DNA from: Paenibacillus mendelii
GTDB taxonomy: Bacteria; Bacillota; Bacilli; Paenibacillales; Paenibacillaceae
Length of the DNA stretch: 64,000 nt
Assembly: GCF_024498075.1 (NCBI RefSeq)
Contig: NZ_JANHOF010000010.1
Location: forward strand, 124,001-188,000
Reading direction: 5' to 3'
How positions within the stretch are numbered: position 1 is the first letter of the stretch; every line of letters begins with the position of its first letter. Made by a program: the position numbers and the translations under genes. The notes beneath the pieces are model-generated. The model saw nothing but the letters and a program-made list of their open reading frames with translations, was not told the origin of the DNA and searched no databases. Of this stretch, positions 46,457 to 56,000 are shown one piece after another.

Positions 46457-46470
46457 TTAAGTTAACTTAA
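46457..46470 (-). promoter_or_regulatory. Candidate ROK (XylR/NagC-like) operator
   Basis: TTAAGTTAACTTAA is a perfect 14-base palindrome adjoining the downstream side of the -10 element, at the transcription start. It is the most likely target of the ROK repressor encoded just upstream. Confidence 0.6.
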
Positions 46471-46498
46471 TAATAGGACGTGACACGATCGGTGTCAA
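46470..46498 (-). promoter_or_regulatory. Promoter of the ROK-controlled importer operon
   Basis: On the minus strand, TTGACA (46493-46498), a 17-base spacer and TATTAT (46470-46475). The -35 lies 17 bases beyond the ROK stop codon, giving the operon its own strong start. Confidence 0.8.
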
Positions 46499-46514
46499 TA
46501 CTTTTTCATTTCCC

Positions 46515-47741
46515 CTATTCGGCTTCGATAAGAATATTCTCCATCGCATCCTCTAACGCGAGTGTGAGCCCGCCATAGATGCCGGATTTCTCCCCCAGCT
46601 CTGAATAAACGATCGTCGTATCGTTCAGCGGTGTCATTCGATTTACCATTCCTCTGAGCGGATCAAGCAGAACATCTCCCAACTGCGTGGCTTCGCCCCC
46701 AATAATAATAATTTCCAGGTCTAATAATAACCCGATATTCGCCAAGACGACAGCAAGATGACGCACGAGCTCTCTCGTTTTGTTCAAACAATACGGATCC
46801 CCATTGGCAACCGCCATTCGGAAAGCATTGAAATCGATCCTATCGATATCATTCCCGCAATAGTCCACGATACTGCTGGCTTGTCCCTCGCGGAGCTCTT
46901 TCTTGATCGTTGCTAGTAGAGCAAACAGGGAAATATGCGTATCCAAATAATACGGAGTTAAATCATCCATGTCCTCCGCATGAGGGATCCCTTGAATCCA
47001 ATAGCCGACTTCCCCCGCGGCCAGCCGATTGCCTTCGTACAGCTTGCCGTCGATGATGATGGCCGCACCGATCCCGATATCAATATTAATACTGACCAGG
47101 TTTTTATACCCTCTACCGGCACCTAGGCTGCTCTCACCCACTGCAACCAAGTTGATGTCATTAAACACCATAACCTTCGTATTGAATTTCTTCTCGATGA
47201 GATCATGAACATTCAAGGTTTCCCATTCTTCGAATCGGGAAGCAATCTTGAAATAACCGGTCTCCTTATTGAGGATACCAGGCGTCCCGATGCAGATGGC
47301 TTTTAATTTATCCGTGCTAATCTGGCAGTTCTCCAAGAGCTGACGCATTTTATCCGTTAAGGATTCGAACATATCGCTCTTGATCTTCGGATTCAATGGA
47401 ACCATTAAGGTGGCTTCCCCTATGATCGTCCCTATTAAATTGGCCACCACGATCTTGATATTCTCGCTTGCCATATCGATCGCCATGACAGCTCCATAAT
47501 CATGATCAAAATCCAGCAGCATCGGCGGTCTGCCCAGCGACGGCACGTCGTTCATGCCGATCTCGCGGATGACGCCAAAGGCAATAAGCGATTCTACGTT
47601 ACTCGAAACACTAGGGGCGCTTAATTTCAATGTTTTCGCCAGATCGGCGCGCGAAATAGGACCACTCTGTCTGACCGTATCGAGAATCAGCCTTTGATTC
47701 GTAGAGCGTATTAACTTCTGATTTCCCGGGACTTGTTTCAA
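46515..47741 (-). CDS. ROK family transcriptional repressor (XylR/NagC type)
   Basis: This 408-residue protein has an N-terminal winged helix (about 12-75; SRADLAKTLKLSAPSVSSNVE) and a ROK sugar-kinase-like domain (about 85-400). In that domain FNDINLVAVGESSLGAG and GIGAAIIIDGKLYEGNRLAAGEVGY carry the phosphate loop. The canonical zinc-binding cysteine cluster of NagC-like ROK proteins is not seen at the expected place (after AGEVGYWIQ). The start is TTG at 47739-47741, 9 bases after GGAGGT. It precedes the importer and hydrolase-like operon and probably represses it in the absence of a sugar. Confidence 0.9.
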   Translation of the reverse strand: MKQVPGNQKLIRSTNQRLILDTVRQSGPISRADLAKTLKLSAPSVSSNVESLIAFGVIREIGMNDVPSLGRPPMLLDFDHDYGAVMAIDMASENIKIVVANLIGTIIGEATLMVPLNPKIKSDMFESLTDKMRQLLENCQISTDKLKAICIGTPGILNKETGYFKIASRFEEWETLNVHDLIEKKFNTKVMVFNDINLVAVGESSLGAGRGYKNLVSINIDIGIGAAIIIDGKLYEGNRLAAGEVGYWIQGIPHAEDMDDLTPYYLDTHISLFALLATIKKELREGQASSIVDYCGNDIDRIDFNAFRMAVANGDPYCLNKTRELVRHLAVVLANIGLLLDLEIIIIGGEATQLGDVLLDPLRGMVNRMTPLNDTTIVYSELGEKSGIYGGLTLALEDAMENILIEAE

Positions 47742-47784
47742 TCCACTCTTACCTCCAGTATGACTTAATAATCTTTCCTAACAA

Positions 47785-47813
47785 ATCATACAACAGACTT
47801 ATTACCTTTGCAA
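47785..47813 (-). promoter_or_regulatory. Promoter of the ROK regulator
   Basis: On the minus strand, TTGCAA (47808-47813), a 17-base spacer and TATGAT (47785-47790), about 45 bases before the TTG start. Confidence 0.6.
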
Positions 47814-47885
47814 AATTGCGCAAATCTCATCCTTGTACGAGGATCTGTACCCGCGAGGCACTACGATTATCCGCGCATCAGTCGC

Positions 47886-47915
47886 AGAAAGCCATCCGAT
47901 CTGGGCGGATGGCCT
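47886..47915 (-). terminator. Terminator of the UvrA-like gene
   Basis: On the minus strand, AGGCCATCCG pairs with CGGATGGCTT around a 7-base loop and is followed by TCTGCG. It lies 90 bases past the stop codon. Confidence 0.55.
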
Positions 47916-48003
47916 TCACTGTCTTCTATTTCATCTTCACCCCATGGACAAATGGGGAGAGACCGATCTGCCGCATCGGGATTGGGACCGTAAGCGAAAC
48001 CAG

Positions 48004-50928
48004 CTAACCGACCGGAATCGGCTGAAGCTCTCCCCGCTCCTGCAGATAAGCCTTCAAGCAGGAGCCGGTATGCGATTCCGGCACTTCCATGACCTGCTCC
48101 GGCGTCCCTTCCGCAACGACTGAACCACCGAGACGTCCTGCCTCCGGTCCAAGGTCGATGATCCAATCCGCCGTCTTCATGACGTCGAGATTGTGCTCAA
48201 TGACGAGCACGGTATGACCGGCATCGACAAGCCGGCTTAAGCAGTCCAGCAGCTTCTGGATATCTGCCAGATGCAGTCCCGTCGTCGGCTCGTCGAGAAT
48301 GTACAGATTATGCGCGCCGCGCTTGATCTTGCCCAGCTCAGCCGCCAGCTTGATCCGCTGCGCCTCGCCTCCCGACATAATCGTCGACGATTGCCCCAGC
48401 TGGAGATAGCCCAGACCGAGCTGATTCATAATGTTCAGCTTATGCGCGATCAGCTTCTCCTCCTGGAAGAAGCTCTCCGCATCCTCGATGGACATTTCCA
48501 GCACGTCGTTAATCGATTTGTCCTTGTACTTGATCTCCAGCACTTCGGCTGTATACCGGGCGCCCTTGCAGGTTGGACAGACCGACTCGACATCCGGCAT
48601 GAACTGCAGATGCGTCGTTATCGTGCCGTAGCCCTTGCACTCCTCGCATCGGCCTCCCTTCGTGTTGAAGCTGAAGAAGGAATCGGTATATCCCCGTTCC
48701 ACAGCCTCCGGCTGCGACGAGAACAACGTACGAATGCGGTCGAAGAAGCCGACATAGGTCGCCGGGTTCGAGGTGGGCATCCGGCCGATCGGCGACTGGT
48801 CGATATTGATTACGTTCGTCAGCAGCTCATGTCCTTCCAGCGCATCATGCTCGCCGGGCAATACCCGCACGTCATGAAACAGATGCGACAGCTTCTTGTA
48901 CAGCACCTGATTGATCAAGCTGCTCTTGCCTGACCCGGAGACGCCTGTGGCGCATACAAACACGCCAAGCGGGATGTCGACGGTCACGTTCTTCAGCGTA
49001 TTCTCTCTGGCGCCTACGATCCGCAGCTTGCCCCCATCGGGCCTTCGCCTCTGAATCGGCAGCGTTATTGTCTTTCGTCCACTGAGATATTGCCCTGTAA
49101 GCGAATGTACATCGGCCTTCAGATCGTCGATTGTTCCCTGCGAGACGATCTCCCCTCCATGAATGCCAGGCCCTGGCCCGATCTCGATGACATGATCCGC
49201 ATGTGCGATCGTATCGATATCATGCTCCACGACGATCACGGTATTCCCCGTGTCTCTTAGCCGCTTCAACGTATCGATGACCCGGCGCCCATCGCGCGGA
49301 TGAAGGCCGATGCTCGGCTCATCCAGTACATAGAGCATGCCCATGAGACCCGAGCCGATCTGCGTCGACAGCCGTATCCGCTGCGCCTCGCCGCCAGAGA
49401 TGGAATCCGATCGCCGGTTCAAGTTGAGATAACCAATCCCGATATCCAGCAGCAGCCCGATCCGGCCTACCAGCTCATTCATGATCGGTACGCCCACACT
49501 CCGCATCCGCTCCGGCATCTTCAGCTTCACTTCATCAAGAACGGGCTTCAGCTCATCGATCGGCATCGTACAAGCATCGTGAACGTTCATACCTCCGACG
49601 GTGACAAGCAGCCGCTCCGGCTTCAGCCGCGTGCCGCTGCATTCCGGGCATATATGCTCCACCATGACCTTCTTGAACATGCTCTCCTCGTAGCCCTTCA
49701 CATCCTGCTTCTTACGCGAATTCCGGTACCAGCGGTCGATCTCCCCTACGATCCCTTCGAACGTGAACATCTTCCCGACATGCTGCTGAATCCACGGGGA
49801 GCGGTCCCCATCCTCGGAGCCAAGAAACGGAAACCGTTCACCCTTCGTGCCGAAGAATAGCAGGTCTACGGCCGTCTGCGGCAGCTCGTTAAGCGGAGTG
49901 TCTAGGCTGAAGCCATAATGCTCGGAGAGGCTGTAGATGATCATATTCCGCCATGACCGGGAATTCGTCAGCTTGTAGATCCGGTCGCTGAGCGCCCCTT
50001 TGCGTATGCTCTTCTCGGGGTTATCGATCATCAGCTCGGGCTTGGCGTACTTGTACGTACCCAGACCGATACATGTACGGCAGGCGCTGTCGGCGTCATT
50101 GAAGGAGAAGTAGTAGGGCAGCAGCTCGCCCATCACAAGCCGGTGCTCGATACACCCGAAGCCGCGGTAGAACCGCTCCGTCAAATCTTGGCTTGCAGAC
50201 TGGTCGTCAAAGCTGATCTGCAGAAAGCCTTCTCCAATCTTTAGTCCCTCTTCAACCGATCGGACCAGCGCCTTATATACGTCCCGACTTACCGCAAACT
50301 TATCGATCAATACTTTAATGTCGCACTTCTCATGCTCATCGAGCTCAATCGTATCGCTTGCATCGTGAAGCTTGCCATCGATATTGAACCTGCGATAACC
50401 CTTCTCGCGGATTTCATCGAACAGCACGGAATAGTCTTCCCCGTAGATTTTGCTTACAGGCGCATACAGCTCGACGATCGTCCCCTCCGGTAATGACAGG
50501 ATATGCTCGGCGATTGAAGCCGGGGTCTTCATGGGCAGCTCATCCCGGCAATGCGGACAGTGCGCGGTTCCCAGTGCCGAGAAGAGCAGCCGCACATAAT
50601 CGTAGATATCGGACATCGTGCCTACGGTCGAGCGCGGATTCGGAACGCCCGTCTTCTGCTCAATCGAGACAACGGGCGATAAGCCCGTCACGAAATCGAG
50701 ATCGGGCTTCTTAAGCTGCGGAATATACCGCTTCGCATAGTTGGAGGAGAGCGATTCCAGAAACCGCCGTTGCCCCTCGCCATAGATTACATCGAAGGCC
50801 AGCGTCGACTTGCCCGAGCCGCTAACCCCCGTCACAACCGTAATTTGATCGCGCGGAATGTCTACCGAGATATTCTTCAGGTTGTTCTGACGCGCGCCTT
50901 TAATGGAAATCATCTTATGCATCGCCAT
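48004..50928 (-). CDS. UvrA-like ABC ATPase (UvrA paralogue)
   Basis: This protein of about 974 residues has two ABC-type ATPase modules of the UvrA family. Walker A motifs are [10 protein letters not shown] (about 34) and [10 protein letters not shown] (about 650), with two signature regions SISGGEAQR and IMSGGEAQR. Zinc-binding pairs are [12 protein letters not shown] and CEECKGYG with CPTCKGARY. Canonical UvrA finds DNA damage with Uvr[25 protein letters not shown] departs from the canonical YAEGQRRYVESLS-ARQF text and fits UvrA2-type paralogues, some linked to drug tolerance. The ATG at 50926-50928 follows GGGAGG by 4 bases; another at 50922 has 10. Its start overlaps the upstream gene. 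Confidence 0.85.
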   Translation of the reverse strand: MAMHKMISIKGARQNNLKNISVDIPRDQITVVTGVSGSGKSTLAFDVIYGEGQRRFLESLSSNYAKRYIPQLKKPDLDFVTGLSPVVSIEQKTGVPNPRSTVGTMSDIYDYVRLLFSALGTAHCPHCRDELPMKTPASIAEHILSLPEGTIVELYAPVSKIYGEDYSVLFDEIREKGYRRFNIDGKLHDASDTIELDEHEKCDIKVLIDKFAVSRDVYKALVRSVEEGLKIGEGFLQISFDDQSASQDLTERFYRGFGCIEHRLVMGELLPYYFSFNDADSACRTCIGLGTYKYAKPELMIDNPEKSIRKGALSDRIYKLTNSRSWRNMIIYSLSEHYGFSLDTPLNELPQTAVDLLFFGTKGERFPFLGSEDGDRSPWIQQHVGKMFTFEGIVGEIDRWYRNSRKKQDVKGYEESMFKKVMVEHICPECSGTRLKPERLLVTVGGMNVHDACTMPIDELKPVLDEVKLKMPERMRSVGVPIMNELVGRIGLLLDIGIGYLNLNRRSDSISGGEAQRIRLSTQIGSGLMGMLYVLDEPSIGLHPRDGRRVIDTLKRLRDTGNTVIVVEHDIDTIAHADHVIEIGPGPGIHGGEIVSQGTIDDLKADVHSLTGQYLSGRKTITLPIQRRRPDGGKLRIVGARENTLKNVTVDIPLGVFVCATGVSGSGKSSLINQVLYKKLSHLFHDVRVLPGEHDALEGHELLTNVINIDQSPIGRMPTSNPATYVGFFDRIRTLFSSQPEAVERGYTDSFFSFNTKGGRCEECKGYGTITTHLQFMPDVESVCPTCKGARYTAEVLEIKYKDKSINDVLEMSIEDAESFFQEEKLIAHKLNIMNQLGLGYLQLGQSSTIMSGGEAQRIKLAAELGKIKRGAHNLYILDEPTTGLHLADIQKLLDCLSRLVDAGHTVLVIEHNLDVMKTADWIIDLGPEAGRLGGSVVAEGTPEQVMEVPESHTGSCLKAYLQERGELQPIPVG

Positions 50929-51847
50929 GCATCCTCCCATCGAAATAGGCCAGCTCATCCACTTCCACCCGGCTCTTCGGCGTCAGCCGTACTGGAGAGG
51001 AAGCTTTAAAGATATATCCCTTCTCGGCAAGCCACTCCGTCGCATGAACAAGGAGCCCATCCTCCATCCGGTGCTTCTGCTTCATGTGCAGCATGAGCTC
51101 CGAGAATGGCCTCACATCCGACTCGCCGGCCAGATAATCGAAGATGAGATGAAATACCGTATCCTTCCGCTCCATCAAATAGGCATCGGCCTGCCGCACT
51201 GCATGCTGCATGATGCTCTCATTCTTCGGACCGTGCACCAGCTCGGTATACATGGCTTCAAAGAAGACCGGATTGTACTTCAGTGCCTGATGAATAACCT
51301 CTCGGGTCGGTATATCGCGGTGCATGACCACCTCGATCTGAGCCAGGCTCCTCACGACATCCATCATCCATATGAAGCTGTAGGCAGCGTCCCGCTTCAC
51401 GGCGATCCACTTCTCCGCCTTCTCCAGCTGCACGATCGCGACTGCCCCCAGCTGCAGCAGCTGGATCGACCGATCCCGGTCACCCACATAGCGCAGCTGC
51501 TCATACAGCTCGCGTACCGCTTCATCCTTGCAATAGACCAGCGTACTCTTGTACAGATAGGAATGGAGTGAGCTGGTTTGAATCACCCGTTCGAACGTCT
51601 TTCTGAATTCCGCGCGCGACACGACGTTGGTACTGATGCAGATGCCCTGTTCTACCAAATGAAAGGCTGCGTAAGGCCGTTTCTCGTCATCGCATACCAT
51701 GTACACATCGATGTCGGACTTCTCCCACACTTCGTCATACGACAAGCTGCCGCCGACAAAGACAGCTAGAATATGGCTGTCCTGCCGGACCCGCTCGACG
51801 AACGTCTCCATCACATTGCGATACGTCTGCTGAAGCTCGGTATTCAT
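50915..51847 (-). CDS. Nucleotidyltransferase-fold protein
   Basis: This protein of about 310 residues has the minimal nucleotidyltransferase motif [20 protein letters not shown] (GGS followed by DxD, about 30-50). This fold transfers nucleotides to drugs, proteins or RNA. The C-terminal 200 residues are mostly helical ([20 protein letters not shown]) and end near a predicted winged-helix-like part. The ATG at 51845-51847 is preferred over a GTG 20 codons earlier that has no binding site, though GGAG is 14 bases away. It overlaps the UvrA-like gene start by 14 bases, so the two are translated as a pair. The target is unknown. Confidence 0.75.
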   Translation of the reverse strand: MNTELQQTYRNVMETFVERVRQDSHILAVFVGGSLSYDEVWEKSDIDVYMVCDDEKRPYAAFHLVEQGICISTNVVSRAEFRKTFERVIQTSSLHSYLYKSTLVYCKDEAVRELYEQLRYVGDRDRSIQLLQLGAVAIVQLEKAEKWIAVKRDAAYSFIWMMDVVRSLAQIEVVMHRDIPTREVIHQALKYNPVFFEAMYTELVHGPKNESIMQHAVRQADAYLMERKDTVFHLIFDYLAGESDVRPFSELMLHMKQKHRMEDGLLVHATEWLAEKGYIFKASSPVRLTPKSRVEVDELAYFDGRMHGDA

Positions 51848-52055
51848 GAAGTAATTATCCGCTCCTTCAATAAATTTCCGATCCCATGGTGCAGCGCTTT
51901 CATTCACAGGATGCCTGACAGACCGAGATCGAACTAGCGTTCCCTATATTACCACTAAACAGAAATAAGTGGAAGATCATTTCATATTTCCCATATTAGA
52001 TTTCCATTGTTTCTCATCCTAAGATCATGAACCAAACCAAACTTCGCTATGCCTG

Positions 52056-52084
52056 TTGACAGATTGAATGAGAATGAATATCAT
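52056..52084 (+). promoter_or_regulatory. Promoter of the DUF1450 gene, covered by a Fur box
   Basis: TTGACA (52056-52061), a 17-base spacer and TATCAT (52079-52084). The Fur-like site lies inside the spacer and -10. Confidence 0.75.
52069..52083 (+). promoter_or_regulatory. Fur box
   Basis: TGAGAATGAATATCA matches the 7-1-7 Fur consensus TGATAATNATTATCA at 12 of 14 defined positions. Placed over the -10 it predicts repression in iron excess. Confidence 0.7.
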
Positions 52085-52130
52085 TGAGAAAGAAAGTGCA
52101 GACCACACCCGGAAAGGTCGGTGCGGATAG

Positions 52131-52358
52131 ATGAAGAAAATCAAATACTGCTGTCGAAATTTCAGCAGGCATGACTCCAAAGCCGTATATAAGACAATCA
52201 AGAATGAATATCCGGATTTAAAGCAGAAGAAGAAGGATTGCCTCGGCAATTGCAGACTATGCGTCAAGCAGTGCATTGTCATGATCGGCAAGAAAGAGGT
52301 TATCGTCGCCCCCACTGCCGACAAGCTGTATGAGGAATTAAAGAAGCGAATAGGCTAA
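52131..52358 (+). CDS. DUF1450 family small cysteine protein (YuzB-like)
   Basis: This 75-residue basic protein has cysteines in YCCRNF, CLGNCRLCVKQC and the C-terminal IVAPTADKLYEELKKRI typical of DUF1450/YuzB. The CxxxCxxCxxxC cluster could bind a metal or iron-sulfur centre, though no function is established. It lies directly downstream of a promoter overlapped by a Fur box and upstream of ferritin, suggesting a role in iron homeostasis. The ribosome binding site is weak. Confidence 0.82.
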   Translation: MKKIKYCCRNFSRHDSKAVYKTIKNEYPDLKQKKKDCLGNCRLCVKQCIVMIGKKEVIVAPTADKLYEELKKRIG

Positions 52359-52474
52359 AATCACCCAATTGTGATACACTATAGAGACTGATGTCCAGCC
52401 ACTCGCAGCCGTTGCTATGCATCGTGCGCAGTGGCTTGTCTGTCGTTACTACCGAAGAAAGGTGCGTGAGGCCC

Positions 52475-52981
52475 ATGATGAACGATAAGCTCAGTCAAGC
52501 ACTGAACGATCAATTGAATTTCGAATTTTACTCCGCTCATGTTTATTTGGCCATAGCCGCGTACTGCTCGGGAGAAAGCTTGGACGGGTTTGCGAACTTC
52601 TTTATCGTCCAGGCCGAGGAAGAACGGTTTCATGCCATGAAAATTTACAAATATTTGAATGATCGGGGGAAACGCGTCTCCATGACCGGCATGAACACCC
52701 CCAAGAACGCATACGGTTCCATACTCGAGGCATTCGAGCATGCTTATGAGCACGAGCAAATCGTGACGCGCCGTATTTATGACCTGTCCGATATTGCGAT
52801 GAACGACCGCGAGCATGCGACCATTCAATTTCTCAAATGGTTCATCGACGAGCAGGTTGAAGAGGAATCCATGTTCGACAGCATCATTAACAAGCTGAAG
52901 CGGATCGACCAGGACAGCAACGCATTCTTCATGCTTGATAATGAATTCGCACAGCGTGTGTTCACGCCTCCTGCGGTCTAA
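52475..52981 (+). CDS. ftnA: Ferritin
   Basis: This 168-residue four-helix ferritin stores iron as a ferric mineral in a 24-mer cage. Ferroxidase ligands are visible in LNFEFYSAHVYLA, QAEEERFHAMKIY and WFIDEQVEEESMFD. The start is one of two tandem ATGs (52475 or 52478) after GTGAGG; the longer frame upstream has no support. It is 116 bases after the DUF1450 gene and may be read from the Fur-controlled promoter as well as its own. Confidence 0.93.
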   Translation: MMNDKLSQALNDQLNFEFYSAHVYLAIAAYCSGESLDGFANFFIVQAEEERFHAMKIYKYLNDRGKRVSMTGMNTPKNAYGSILEAFEHAYEHEQIVTRRIYDLSDIAMNDREHATIQFLKWFIDEQVEEESMFDSIINKLKRIDQDSNAFFMLDNEFAQRVFTPPAV

Positions 52982-53001
52982 CAGCGTGCTCTAGGCCATA
53001 T

Positions 53002-53048
53002 ACAAAGAAACAGGACAGCCCCGGATGGGGACTGTCCTGTTTCTTTGT
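53002..53048. terminator. Bidirectional terminator between ferritin and the histidine kinase
   Basis: A 17-pair stem, ACAAAGAAACAGGACAG with CTGTCCTGTTTCTTTGT, is extended by a CCCC/GGGG inner stem. It lies between the convergent genes. Confidence 0.85.
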
Positions 53049-53072
53049 GCTGCCTCAGATACTCCAAATGAA

Positions 53073-56000
53073 TTATGGTTGGTCCACCGTTTCTTCCTGC
53101 GAATCCAACCAGCTGCGGATCATAGAGAGCAATTGGGCGCTATTAACCGGTTTGGTGATGTAATCGGAAGCGCCTGCCTCCAGACACAGCTCCCGGTCAC
53201 CCTTCATCGCTTTCGCCGTGAGCGCAATGATCGGGAGTTCCTTGAACACCGGCTTCTGGCGAATTGCACGCGTCGTCTCATAGCCATCCATCACCGGCAT
53301 CATAATATCCATCAGGACGATATCGATATCGGGATTCTGCTCCAGAATGCCAATGGCGTCATGTCCGTTCTCCGCCGGAATGACCTTCATTTGGTGACGT
53401 TCAAGAATCGTCGTCAACGCAAATATATTTCGGATATCGTCATCGACGACCAGCACCTTTTTATACTCAATCATCTCATCCGACTGGTGAATCTTGACGA
53501 ACGCTCTCTTCGACGCATCGGGAAGATTGTCCGCATGGCGGTGCAGATACAAGGAGGTTTCCTCGATAACCTGTACCGGCGACCTTACTTCCTTGATGAC
53601 CGCCGACTTCATCAGCTCTTCAAGTGCATTCTCTTGCTCGGGTGTAAGCTTATTGGTCCGGTGGATGACGATCGGTTTATACTTATTCGTCGCGTTCTTC
53701 TGCACGTCTCGAACGAATCGCACGATATCCGTGTCCGGAAGCTCGTTATCCGCCAGTATGCAATCGAAGTTCTTCGTCTTCAACTGGTTCAGCGCCTTAC
53801 GTGATGTGTCCACCGCCACAATCTTCACATCCTTGTTGTCCACCAGCTCGACCCACTGCGTCCGCCGGTCTTTATCGCCCGATACGATCAGCAGCTGCCG
53901 GACATCCGAAGCTGCGTACTCATTCAGCTTATCCAGCGCTTTGTCGAGTGCTTCATGCGTGACCGGCTTGCAGATGAAGTCGAAGATGCCCTTCTGCTTG
54001 AGCCCCACTTCGTCTTCCTCGACCGTGATAACGGACACTGGAATATGACGGACGTTCATCTCATTCTTCAGCTGGTCAATGACCAGCCAACCATCCGAAT
54101 CCTTCAAGTGGATATCGAGTGTAATGGCGATGGGCTTGTATTTTATCGCAAGCTCTAACGCATTGCTGCCCGTAGTCGTAATGACCGCTTTTATCCCCTT
54201 CTTGCGCAGAAGATCAAGCAGAATCTCGTTGAACTTCATATCATCCTCGATGATCAGGAATACACGATCGCCAGGCTGGATATCATTCCGGTCGTCCGTA
54301 ATCCCCTTCTCCATATCAAGCGTGTAGCTGCGCGTTTTCTGTGCGGGCGTGACATCGATTACCTCCGGCACGTATTTCGGCTTCGGCCGTTCCGCTTCAG
54401 GCTCAGGCAGCAGTCCGCCAATCGGCAAATACAAATTGAAGGTACTGCCAACGCCGACATTGCTCGAGACCGTAATTTCCCCATCAAGCATCACGGCAAT
54501 TTCACGAGATATGGCAAGGCCCAGACCTGTGCCGCCATATTCGCGATTCGTACTGCCATCCACCTGCTGGAAGGCCTCGAATATAATCGGCTGCTTGTCC
54601 TCCGGAATTCCAATGCCGGTATCGCTGACCGAGAAGCACAATACCTTCTGAGCACGCGATAAGTTCTCGTTTCCTTCGCTCCAGCCTTCGGCCGCCTGCC
54701 GGATATGCATCGTGATCTGGCCTTTCTCGGTAAACTTAAAGGCATTCGACAGCAGGTTCTTGATAATCTGCTGCAGCCGTTTCGGATCCGTCATGAATGT
54801 CTTCGGAAGCCCCGGCTCCGTTATAATCTGGTATTCCAGCTTCTTATCCTCCGCGATATGGCGGAAGGTGCGCTCCATCCCGGCTGTGAGATCTGTGATA
54901 GACATATCGGTATAGTCCGGTGTGACGGTGCCTGACTCGATCTTCGACAAATCAAGAATGTCATTGATCAGATTGAGCAGCTCCATCCCCGATTCTTGAA
55001 TCATCTTCGAGAACTTCACTTGATTCACGGTCAAATTCTTATCGAGATTCTCGGCCAGCTGCTCCGCCAGCAGAAGCAAGGAGTTCAGCGGCGTACGAAG
55101 CTCATGCGACATATTCGCCAGGAATTCGGATTTGTATCTGGATGTCAGCGCCAGCTGCTCGGCCTTCTCCTCCAAGAATCGCTTCGCCAGCTCGACCTCG
55201 TCGTTCTTGCTCTCCACCTCGGCTTTCTGAATGACCAGCAGCTTGGCTTTGTCTTCCAGCTCCTCGTTCGTGTTTTGCAGTTCCATCTGCTGCTTCTGCA
55301 GCTCCTCGGTCAACGACTGGGACTGCATCAGCAGCTCCTCCGTCCGCTGGTTCGCCTGCATGGTATTAATGACGATCCCAATGGATTCTGTCAGCTGGTC
55401 GAGAAAAGCGATATCGATCTCGCTGAAGGCCCGGAATGAGGCCAGTTCAAGCACCGCCAACACTTGATCCTCAAAAATAATCGGCAGCAAAATAATGTTA
55501 AGCGGCGTTGCTTCGCCAAGTCCCGACGAGATTACGACGTAATCATTCGGTACGTTAGTCAATAGAATGCGCTGTTTCTCAATAAGACATTGGCCGACGA
55601 GCCCCTGCCCCGCACGATATTCATTTGACAGATGCTTACGCTGCTGATACGCATAGCTCGCGAACAACGCAAGCACCGGTTCTCCATTACCCGGCTCATT
55701 AATATAAAATACGCCATGCTGCATGGACACGAGCGGCGCAAGCTCCGATAGAATCATGCGGCTGACGGCATATAAGTCCCGTTGGCCCTGCAGCAGCCGC
55801 GAGAATTTGGCGAGATTCGTCTTCAGCCAATCCTGCTCCGTGTTGATTCGAGTCGTTTCCTTCAAATTGCGGATCATCTCATTGACATTGTCCTTGAGCT
55901 CGGCTACTTCGCCTGCAGCGGCAACATCGATCGACCGGGACAGATCCCCCTTGGTTACCGCCGTCGCGACATTCGTAATCGCCCGCACCTGCGTGGTCAG

